Shown: positions 1 to 6,098 of the stretch, piece by piece
Layout: every line of letters starts with the position of its first letter
Position numbering within the stretch: position 1 is the stretch's first letter
Origin: RUG11237 sp964450185
GTDB taxonomy: Bacteria > Bacillota > Clostridia > Lachnospirales > Lachnospiraceae
Length of the DNA: 27,356 nt
NCBI GenBank assembly: GCA_964450185.1
Contig: CAYVCL010000041.1
Span: 1 to 27,356, forward strand
Reading direction: 5' to 3'
Made by a program: the position numbers and the translations under genes
Notes under the pieces: generated by a model
Told to the model about the DNA's origin: nothing
The model's input: the letters and a program-made list of their open reading frames with translations, nothing else
The model's database searches: none

Positions 1-1529
1 CCATCCTCTGTGTGTTCCGTATATGTAAGATAATTTTCTGAAGCCAGTTCGTACATATTCAAAAAATGTCTTACATTCAGGTACAAATCTACCACCATCT
101 GCTTATCGGATAAAGTTTCGTCATTGTCCAGAAATTTCTCCATCTCGCTTTGTAAGCGTAAAAGGCTCATGGTAAATGCGGCAATGTTCTCCACAACTTC
201 ACATTGTTCGCACTCTCGCTTAAATTCCAACAAATGTTTGTTGCAGGTTTCTAAGCGTTTTGCAAGACCTTTGCTGCTATCCTTGACATAGTTTTTTACA
301 TCCAGAAAATCTTCCTTATACAAAGTGGCACTATACATTTCTCTGCCTCGCTCCAACAAATTGTGGACCTCGTCCGCCAGAAAAATATAATCTCCCTTGA
401 CACCCTCCTGGAAAAAGCGTTTTAAATACACATTTGGATCAAATACATAATTGTAATCACAGATAATGCAATCTGCCCAAAGGGAAATATCCAAGCCGAA
501 TTCAAAAGGACATACTTGATGCTTTTTGGCATATTCTTCGATTGTTTCTCTGTCAAACATGGTTTCGTGAGTGATAATATCGTAGACTGCATCGTTTACC
601 CGGTCAAAATGCCCTTTGGCGTAAGGACAGGCTAGTGGATTACATTCCATTTCTTCTAATAAACATATCTTTTCTTTGGCAGTTAGCACCAATACCCGAT
701 AGTTCAGTCCGTGTTCTTCCAATAATTCCATGGTTTCTTTTGCTACTGTTCTGGTAATGGTCTTTGCCGTCAGATAAAAAATCTTTTCCCCTCTGCCTTT
801 TCCCACCGATTTAATGGAGGGATAAAGGGAAATCAAAGTTTTTCCTGTACCGGTTGGCGCCTGAATATAGAGTCTTTTCCCCTCTTCTATGGTCTGATAA
901 ACCATAGCCGCCAGCTCTTTTTGTCCTTTTCGATAGGAAAAAGGAAATACCACGTCTTCTACAGTGGCATTTCTTTGCTTTCGCCACTGAATACAGTCAT
1001 CTATCCACTTTTTGTACTCAATCACCAAGTTCTCAAACCATTTACTCAGTTGGAACAAGGTGTAAGTTTCATGAAAATATTTCATTTCTTCCGTTTCGAT
1101 ATTACAATAGCTGATTCGAACTTGTATTTCCCGCAAATCATTTTGGATAGCATAAATATAGGCATAGCATTTCGCTTGTGCCATATGGATTTCTTCTACT
1201 TCTTTTATATAACGAAGGTTTTTATAAACACATTTAATTTCGTCGATGACAATTAACTTATCTTCCTCTACAGGCGTGATAATTCCATCTGCCCTGCCTT
1301 CTATGGATAGTGTAATGTCATCCATCTGAATTTCATGTTTTAAACTGACTTCTGCCTTATATTCAACGCCCATTTTTCCCTGAATTTTCCGGTGAAGTCT
1401 GCTGCCTTCCGCCATGGCATCCCGTTCTTTGAAAGCGCCACGCCTCTGGTCAATATCCCCACTGCGAAGTAAGAATTCCACAAAATTTCGTACCGAAACT
1501 CTTACCAAGGTTTCATTTTCTATCTGCAT
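1..1529 (-). CDS. Rad3/DinG-type DNA helicase with N-terminal Cas4-like nuclease domain (3' part cut off)
   Basis: ATP-dependent superfamily 2 DNA helicase of the XPD/Rad3/DinG type, truncated by the window edge after about 509 residues. The first ~170 residues look like a Cas4/RecB-type PD-(D/E)XK nuclease: GRADG followed by VIDEIK supplies the acidic and lysine residues. Walker A is QAPTGTGKT near residue 220. Four cysteines follow between the Walker boxes (ICLLEEMEC, then ACPY and CPFE), the usual place for the 4Fe-4S cluster of this family. The DEVH box is near residue 386. The start is the ATG at 1529, preceded by GAGAGAG. Such fusions are expected to unwind and perhaps trim damaged or branched DNA; the nuclease activity is inferred from motifs only. 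Transcription probably starts in the 78-bp gap after the terminator at 1561-1594. Confidence 0.85.
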   Translation of the reverse strand, partial: MQIENETLVRVSVRNFVEFLLRSGDIDQRRGAFKERDAMAEGSRLHRKIQGKMGVEYKAEVSLKHEIQMDDITLSIEGRADGIITPVEEDKLIVIDEIKCVYKNLRYIKEVEEIHMAQAKCYAYIYAIQNDLREIQVRISYCNIETEEMKYFHETYTLFQLSKWFENLVIEYKKWIDDCIQWRKQRNATVEDVVFPFSYRKGQKELAAMVYQTIEEGKRLYIQAPTGTGKTLISLYPSIKSVGKGRGEKIFYLTAKTITRTVAKETMELLEEHGLNYRVLVLTAKEKICLLEEMECNPLACPYAKGHFDRVNDAVYDIITHETMFDRETIEEYAKKHQVCPFEFGLDISLWADCIICDYNYVFDPNVYLKRFFQEGVKGDYIFLADEVHNLLERGREMYSATLYKEDFLDVKNYVKDSSKGLAKRLETCNKHLLEFKRECEQCEVVENIAAFTMSLLRLQSEMEKFLDNDETLSDKQMVVDLYLNVRHFLNMYELASENYLTYTEHTED

Positions 1530-1560
1530 ATGTTCTCTCTCACTATTTTCTAAGACGCTA

Positions 1561-1594
1561 AAAACCCCTCTTTATTGACTAAAGAGGGGTTTTA
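1561..1594 (-). terminator. Intrinsic terminator after the HPr-like gene
   Basis: A perfect stem (AAAACCCCTCTTTA pairing with TAAAGAGGGGTTTT) with a 5-nt loop lies 14 bp past the stop of the HPr-like gene and ends in a T-run on the minus strand. The symmetrical A and T ends mean it could also work on the plus strand. Confidence 0.9.
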
Positions 1595-1607
1595 TAATTT
1601 TCGACTA

Positions 1608-1835
1608 TTATGCAACTGCATATTTGCTTAATACAGTTTCAAAGCTTCTATCTTCTCCAAAGTACTGTACTGTAAGATCATGTGTTAAATCCATACTTAA
1701 AACACCAAGAATTGATTTTGCATCAATGGTTACTCTGTTGTAGAAGATATCGATATCAAAATCGCATTTACCTGCTGCTGATACAAATTCCTTTACATCC
1801 TGTAACTCATTTAATTTGATTTTACGTTCCTGCAT
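1608..1835 (-). CDS. HPr-like protein without the active-site histidine
   Basis: A 75-residue protein that aligns without gaps to the central part of HPr, the phosphocarrier of the sugar phosphotransferase system. The block around AKSILGVLSMD (residues 39-49) matches the regulatory-serine region of Bacillus HPr, so Ser41 sits where the HPr-kinase target Ser46 lies. The conserved G-[IL]-HARPA segment with the phosphorylated His15 is missing; by alignment Glu10 takes the histidine position. It therefore should not carry phosphate from Enzyme I, and may instead resemble Crh, a Bacillus HPr paralogue that lacks the histidine but keeps the serine. The start ATG follows GGAGAGTTCATT. It is a single-gene unit with its own consensus promoter and terminator. 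The family assignment is good; the role is inferred. Confidence 0.8.
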   Translation of the reverse strand: MQERKIKLNELQDVKEFVSAAGKCDFDIDIFYNRVTIDAKSILGVLSMDLTHDLTVQYFGEDRSFETVLSKYAVA

Positions 1836-1928
1836 AATGAACTCTCCTTTTTAAATAACAACTCGTTTATCACTTATGTTTCTTACTTAGTTTTTACTTA
1901 GATTTCATAATCAATTAACTATGCTTGT

Positions 1929-1956
1929 ATTATACACCGTTTATTACAAATGTCAA
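1929..1956 (-). promoter_or_regulatory. Sigma-A promoter of the HPr-like gene
   Basis: Minus strand TTGACA (1956-1951), 16-bp spacer, TATAAT (1934-1929). Both hexamers are perfect consensus. The start would fall near 1921, giving a leader of about 85 nt. The rest of the 265-bp gap up to 2100 is AT-rich, with nothing else recognised. Confidence 0.8.
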
Positions 1957-2100
1957 TCCCTTTGGAAACTAGAATCTTTTTCCAGTTTCCATGGTTTTTG
2001 TGCATTTTTACCAGTTTTTATGTTGCATTTTGTTAATATTATATATTTTTTTCACTTAGCGTAACTTTTTCGTAACATTTTGTTATTCTTCGTGTAATTT

Positions 2101-2904
2101 TTATACAAATTCCGTCATAAATTTTCGGAATTTTAACGGTAAAAGCTGTTTTTGCAGTTCTAAATTACCTCTTTCTTTAATCGCAATGGACTCATAAAAG
2201 ATTTTCCAGAGATTTTTAATATTTTCTTCACATTCTGACATTTGCAGCTTTTCTTCTTCCACCAAAATGTTGCGAACGATTTCCCACTGTTTTTTCTGCT
2301 GATAGACTAATGCCGTTTTTCTGTTTTCATCGTAAATCACAAAATTTTCGTTTTTCAACCGGTCCGTAAAATGTTCCGCAATCAGTGGTAAAACGTCGTT
2401 TTCCGGTGCTATGTTAGAATATAATACACCATTTACCAATTCTTTGAAACGTATAAACTCAATATACCGGTTAGCTTCGTTTTTCACAGTTCGGTCAATT
2501 TGAAAAACTCGGAAAATTTCTTTCTTTTTAAGATGATTTAACAAATCTGTTGCCACATTATTGCTAATTCCGTACTGAATTGTTCCAAAAATAGCCTGAG
2601 CCTTGTCATTTTTATCGCCTGCCAAAGCCACTCGCAAGAGCGCATAGTACACTTCCTGCCCAAATCGCCTTTGAACCGTTCTGGCAACTTTTACAGCATT
2701 TTCCATATTTACAGGCACAAATTCATCACTTGTGAACAACTCATAGTTCTGATTATTGCCTTCCACTTTCAATTCTATACTTTGCTTTTCATATTTTTTC
2801 TCATAAATATAATAAACACCGGAAAAAATCCCTTCGATGGAATCTTCACAAAGAATCCTCCTTTTCACTATGTTTTCCACAAATTTCCCTTCTTTCTTAT
2901 ACAT
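2101..2904 (-). CDS. TIGR03915/DUF4130-type putative DNA-repair protein
   Basis: A 267-residue protein that resembles the family paired throughout Clostridia with a DNA-modification/repair radical SAM protein (TIGR03915, DUF4130 domain). The same domain is known fused to UdgX-type uracil-DNA glycosylase in other bacteria, hence the repair assignment. Typical features are the early RILCEDSIEGIFSGVY segment and the later RYIEFIRFKELVNGVLYSNI segment. Its 5' end overlaps the radical SAM gene by 8 bp, so the two are translationally coupled and share the SOS-type promoter upstream. The ATG at 2904 has almost no room for a ribosome binding site; a GTG at 2880 follows AAGGG with 6-nt spacing and may be the real start. 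The biochemical reaction is unknown. Confidence 0.8.
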   Translation of the reverse strand: MYKKEGKFVENIVKRRILCEDSIEGIFSGVYYIYEKKYEKQSIELKVEGNNQNYELFTSDEFVPVNMENAVKVARTVQRRFGQEVYYALLRVALAGDKNDKAQAIFGTIQYGISNNVATDLLNHLKKKEIFRVFQIDRTVKNEANRYIEFIRFKELVNGVLYSNIAPENDVLPLIAEHFTDRLKNENFVIYDENRKTALVYQQKKQWEIVRNILVEEEKLQMSECEENIKNLWKIFYESIAIKERGNLELQKQLLPLKFRKFMTEFV

Positions 2905-4189
2905 CCTGAAACAAATTCAACTGCCGGTACACCATGCCATCGCTGTATTGATAGGCTTCTTTCCGGTCGATAAGATTACTTCCAATAAATTCTTCTGTGT
3001 ATTTGATGGGATAACGGTTTCTTCCATTACAAGTGATAAAGAATACAGCCCTTTTTAATACCACACCTATCTTCTTCAAATCATCAAAATCCAGAATCGC
3101 CGTTCTTCTTGCCGCTACAATTCGTCTGGCAGATTTCACCCCAATTCCCGGCACACGTAACAGCGTAGCATAATCAGCCCGATTGATCTCTATGGGAAAT
3201 AACTCTAAATGCCGCAATGCCCAGTCACATTTCGGGTCCATCAGCGTGTTGAAATTCTGCTGACTTTCACTGAGCAGTTCCTCTGCTTCAAATCCATAAA
3301 AACGCATAAGCCAGTCTGCCTGATACATTCTGTGCTCTCTTAACAAAGGCGGTCCTCCCGGCAATGCAGGCAATTCCTTATCTTCATTCACCTTCACAAA
3401 GGCAGAATAAAAGACTCTTTTCAAATCAAACTTCTTATATAAAGACTGTGCCACCATAAGCATCTGATAATCCGTTTCCCCGGAAGCCCCTAAAATCATC
3501 TGGGTACTCTGCCCTGCCGGCACAAAGGACGGCGCATGCTTATAGACCACCAATTCGTTTTTATTTTCTGTAATTCCATTTTGAATCAAGCGCATCGGCG
3601 TCAGGATATTTTTCCGGCTCTTATGGGGTGCAAGCTTAGATAAAGCTTCTTTGGTAGGAAGCTCTAAATTCACACTCATTCTGTCCACCAGAAAACCTGT
3701 CTTCTCTATTAATCTTGGGTCTGCACCGGGAATTGCCTTCACATGGATATATCCGTTAAACTTATGCTCTGTACGCAGTTTGTAAACAGTCTGATAAATT
3801 AATTCCATGGTATAGTCCGGGCTATAAAGAATACCAGAGCTTAAGAAAAGCCCTTCAATATAATTTCTTTTATAAAAGTTCATCGTCAAATAGCATACCT
3901 CATCCGGCGTAAAGGAAGCACGTTTTACATCGTTGGAAGAGCGATTGATACAATACTTGCAATCATAAATACATTCATTGGTAAAGAGAATCTTTAAAAG
4001 AGAAATACATCTTCCATCTGCTGAAAAAGAGTGACAAATTCCTGCTTCCACACAATTTCCCAGACCATCCCCTGTGTTTTTTCGTTTGCTTCCACTGGAA
4101 GTGCATGCCACATCGTATTTGGCTGCATCGGTAAGAATTGCCAGCTTCTCCATAACATCCATTTCATTATCTGATATTCTTATTTCCAT
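2897..4189 (-). CDS. Putative DNA modification/repair radical SAM protein (TIGR03916-like)
   Basis: A radical SAM enzyme of 430 residues. Cys73, Cys77 and Cys80 form the CX3CX2C site for the 4Fe-4S cluster that cleaves S-adenosylmethionine. The C-terminal part has a helix-hairpin-helix DNA-binding motif (RVPGIGVKSARRIVAAR, about residues 345-361). This layout matches the family annotated as putative DNA modification/repair radical SAM protein and always found next to the gene at 2101-2904. Two LexA-like boxes over its promoter fit a DNA-damage role. The start ATG follows AGGCGG with 5-nt spacing. The substrate is not known; a photoproduct-lyase-like or base-editing repair chemistry is only a guess. 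Confidence 0.88.
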   Translation of the reverse strand: MEIRISDNEMDVMEKLAILTDAAKYDVACTSSGSKRKNTGDGLGNCVEAGICHSFSADGRCISLLKILFTNECIYDCKYCINRSSNDVKRASFTPDEVCYLTMNFYKRNYIEGLFLSSGILYSPDYTMELIYQTVYKLRTEHKFNGYIHVKAIPGADPRLIEKTGFLVDRMSVNLELPTKEALSKLAPHKSRKNILTPMRLIQNGITENKNELVVYKHAPSFVPAGQSTQMILGASGETDYQMLMVAQSLYKKFDLKRVFYSAFVKVNEDKELPALPGGPPLLREHRMYQADWLMRFYGFEAEELLSESQQNFNTLMDPKCDWALRHLELFPIEINRADYATLLRVPGIGVKSARRIVAARRTAILDFDDLKKIGVVLKRAVFFITCNGRNRYPIKYTEEFIGSNLIDRKEAYQYSDGMVYRQLNLFQDV

Positions 4190-4207
4190 AAAACCGCCTC
4201 GCTTGCT

Positions 4208-4257
4208 CGAATGTTTGTTCGTAGTTTTATGGTAACATATGTTCGATTTTCTGTCAA
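4208..4257 (-). promoter_or_regulatory. SOS-type promoter with two LexA/DinR-like boxes
   Basis: Minus strand TTGACA (4257-4252), 17-bp spacer, TACCAT. CGAACATATGTTAC (4245-4232) lies in the spacer and differs from the Bacillus DinR consensus CGAACRNRYGTTYC at one position. A second box, CGAACAAACATTCG (4221-4208), follows 24 bp away just past the -10, with two mismatches. A repressor bound there would block RNA polymerase, so the radical SAM/TIGR03915 pair is probably induced by DNA damage. Confidence 0.8.
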
Positions 4258-4262
4258 CTATT

Positions 4263-4805
4263 TTATCCTATCACATCAAATTCCGGCTGCATTATTAATC
4301 GTTTTTCTTTTTCCAGCTCATCTATGTTCTCATTTTCCACATAAAACTTAAAAACACTGCTTTTCTTATCCTTCTCTTCTTTCTCCGGCAAACTTTTATA
4401 TCTGTCCGTTTCTTTGTATTCTGTATATGCCTTGGTATAAGCTGCCTGAAGACTTGCTTTATCCGGATCTTCTTCCGCTATGGAACTCATAGCTTCGCTG
4501 TAAATCTGTTCCACCTCCTCTTTGGATTTTGCCTGTTTCAAACGGCTCTCTAATGCCTGTCTTTGAGCCTGAATTCGCATAACTCTAGGATACATTTCCG
4601 GATAATAGCGTCTTATAAATGCCATTTCCATTGCAGTAAGTTTTTCCCCATTGTTTATTTTCTGCTGTATCCGTTGCATCTCCTGCTCTTTCTTTTCCTC
4701 ATTCATCCGACTGCCTTCCGCAGTAATATCCTGCATTTTCTTAAACATTTCCATTGCATACTCATATGTACTGTTAACTTCTTTTAATCCCTGACTTTCA
4801 AACAT
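4263..4805 (-). CDS. Hypothetical coiled-coil protein
   Basis: A 180-residue, highly charged protein with no family I recognise. It is rich in Glu, Lys, Gln and Met, with long predicted helices (about residues 10-65 and 75-130) that look like coiled coil. There is no signal peptide and no membrane segment, so it is probably cytoplasmic. The segment EKLTAMEMAFIRRYYPEMYPRVMRI (broken here only by length rules of the family-less search, residues about 54-78) has aromatic residues that may pack a small helical bundle. Start ATG follows AGGGGAG with 5-nt spacing. The gene ends just before the SOS promoter. Its ribosome binding site lies inside a stable hairpin (see 4808-4851), which suggests translational control. 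Phage-like or structural roles cannot be excluded. Confidence 0.7.
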   Translation of the reverse strand: MFESQGLKEVNSTYEYAMEMFKKMQDITAEGSRMNEEKKEQEMQRIQQKINNGEKLTAMEMAFIRRYYPEMYPRVMRIQAQRQALESRLKQAKSKEEVEQIYSEAMSSIAEEDPDKASLQAAYTKAYTEYKETDRYKSLPEKEEKDKKSSVFKFYVENENIDELEKEKRLIMQPEFDVIG

Positions 4806-4807
4806 AA

Positions 4808-4851
4808 AATCTCCCCTAACGTTTTTTCTTTTTTTATCGTCAGGAGAGATT
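4808..4851 (-). promoter_or_regulatory. Hairpin that buries the ribosome binding site of the 4263-4805 gene
   Basis: On the minus-strand transcript, 4851-4838 pairs with 4821-4808 over 14 bp around an A-rich 16-nt loop. The 3' arm contains AGGGGAG, the ribosome binding site, five bases from the ATG. Two of the pairs are G-U wobbles that would be A-C on the opposite strand, so the fold is better on the coding-strand RNA. No T-run follows, so it is not a terminator on this strand. Confidence 0.65.
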
Positions 4852-4873
4852 CAAATATTTAATCCTTATTCTA

Positions 4874-5374
4874 TTATCGATTATCCACCTTTTCCGGGTA
4901 CATGTCATGTTCTGTCAAGCGTTTCCAAGCCACTTGCTCCCATTTTGTGCCTGATTTTCCATAATTGCAGTAAGGATCAATGGAAATTCCACCTCTTGGT
5001 GTAAATTTCCCCCATACTTCAATATACTTAGGCTCCATCAAGTGAATCAAATCTTTCATAATAATGTTGATGCAATCTTCATGGAAATCACCATGATTGC
5101 GAAAGCTGAATAAATATAATTTTAATGATTTGCTTTCCACCATTTTTTCTGCCGGTACGTAGGAAATATAAATGGTTGCAAAGTCCGGCTGTCCGGTAAT
5201 CGGGCATAAACTAGTAAATTCCGGACAATTAAATTTCACAAAATAATCGTTGTCCGGATGTTTATTCGGAAACCATTCCAATACTTCCGGTGCATAATCT
5301 GTCGGATATTTTGTATTTTGATTTCCTAACATGGTTACCGATTCCAATTCTGTTTTCTTTCTTCCACTGTTCAT
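4874..5374 (-). CDS. queF: NADPH-dependent preQ0 reductase QueF
   Basis: 7-cyano-7-deazaguanine (preQ0) reductase, which makes preQ1 for queuosine modification of tRNA. The protein is of the short, single-domain type (166 residues). Cys57 in FTSLCPITGQPDF is the nucleophile that forms the thioimide intermediate, and Asp64 is the acid. The QueF signature ESKSLKLYLFSFRNHGDFHE follows (about residues 86-105). ATG 5374 was chosen over the adjacent GTG 5377 because AGGAG lies 8 nt upstream. It is 19 bp behind queT and shares its leader. No queC, queD or queE is present, so preQ0 is either made from genes elsewhere or imported by QueT. Confidence 0.95.
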   Translation of the reverse strand: MNSGRKKTELESVTMLGNQNTKYPTDYAPEVLEWFPNKHPDNDYFVKFNCPEFTSLCPITGQPDFATIYISYVPAEKMVESKSLKLYLFSFRNHGDFHEDCINIIMKDLIHLMEPKYIEVWGKFTPRGGISIDPYCNYGKSGTKWEQVAWKRLTEHDMYPEKVDNR

Positions 5375-5393
5375 CACTTTTTCTCCTCTTTCC

Positions 5394-5894
5394 TTAAGCT
5401 TCTGCCGATTGTTTTTCCGTAGGAAAACGTTTTTTCATAACCGTCACCAACGCTAAACCGCACACTGCCGGCACAGTCTGACCGATGCAAAGGCTGAATG
5501 CCATCGTTCCATAAGGAATATTCAGACAATATGATAACCAAGTGGCTACACCCATTCCCGGAATCAAAATAAGTACCGGTACAATACAAAGCTTTGACAG
5601 GTTAAATTTTCGGATAGCTGCGATACTGCCTGAGGTTGCAAGCCCTACCAGACATCCTCCTACCATATCCAAAATACCAAGACCGCCAAACAACGTATTG
5701 GCTATAAAGTTTGCAAGACCAAGGGGTAAAACTAAGAACGGACAAAAATAAGTTAAGGCATACAATGTGGTCGCAATGCGAATCTGATATGCCCCGAATG
5801 AAAAACTTTGGGTAAAATAAAGCACTACAATATAAAGTGCCATGACCATGGCAGAAATTGTAAGCTTCTGAGTTTTACTAAACTTCTTTTCCAT
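5394..5894 (-). CDS. queT: QueT-family queuosine-precursor transporter
   Basis: Membrane protein of the QueT family, the substrate-binding S component of an energy-coupling-factor transporter for queuosine precursors. About 166 residues with five or six hydrophobic segments, starting at KLTISAMVMALYIVVLYF. The family pattern YQIRIATTLYALTYFCPFLV and the glycine-rich NTLFGGLGILDMVGGCLVG stretch are present. Start at ATG 5894 rather than eight codons upstream, because GGAGGTGG lies 5 nt before it. The ECF energising module is not in this window. Linkage to queF and a structured leader makes preQ1 or preQ0 the likely cargo. Confidence 0.9.
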   Translation of the reverse strand: MEKKFSKTQKLTISAMVMALYIVVLYFTQSFSFGAYQIRIATTLYALTYFCPFLVLPLGLANFIANTLFGGLGILDMVGGCLVGLATSGSIAAIRKFNLSKLCIVPVLILIPGMGVATWLSYCLNIPYGTMAFSLCIGQTVPAVCGLALVTVMKKRFPTEKQSAEA

Positions 5895-5953
5895 ATGTCC
5901 ACCTCCAATGTTACACAACGATACAATTTACTAACTACATTTCAACTGTCGTC

Positions 5954-6007
5954 CCTAGTTTTGTTTTGAACCGTTTCCGGTTCGGACAGGATGGTTTCGA
6001 ACTGTCC
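5954..6007 (-). ncRNA. Structured 5' leader of queT-queF, candidate preQ1-responsive riboswitch
   Basis: The ~129-nt leader folds into two adjacent hairpins: stem GGACAG/CTGTCC with a 12-nt loop (6007-5984) and stem GAACCG/CGGTTC with a GAAA loop (5983-5968), then an A-rich tail ending in AAAACTAGG (to 5954). An A-rich tail after a loop containing UUCG...ACC is reminiscent of preQ1 class I, but the second hairpin does not fit and the UAG/CUA pseudoknot is not evident. GUUCG in the first loop can pair with CGAAC of the second hairpin, giving an alternative fold. Class not assigned; preQ1 sensing is inferred from the genes. Confidence 0.5.
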
Positions 6008-6029
6008 ACATTAAAAGGTTTGCTTTATG

Positions 6030-6058
6030 ATTATATGATATAAATTTTTAAAAGACAA
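6030..6058 (-). promoter_or_regulatory. Sigma-A promoter of queT-queF
   Basis: Minus strand TTGTCT (6058-6053), 17-bp spacer, TATAAT (6035-6030). The predicted start near 6023 leaves a leader of about 129 nt before the queT ATG. Confidence 0.75.
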
Positions 6059-6069
6059 GCAAAAATTGA

Positions 6070-6095
6070 AAAGACAGCCACATTGGGCTGTCTTT
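6070..6095 (-). terminator. Intrinsic terminator after nrdD
   Basis: Stem AAAGACAGCC with a short loop and complementary GGCTGTCTTT, followed by TTCAATTTTT on the minus strand, three bases past the nrdD stop. Confidence 0.9.
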
Positions 6096-6098
6096 CCG

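Noticed and set aside
5374..5589. 71-codon frame overlapping queT
   Set aside because: It is a shadow of queT in another frame without a ribosome binding site.
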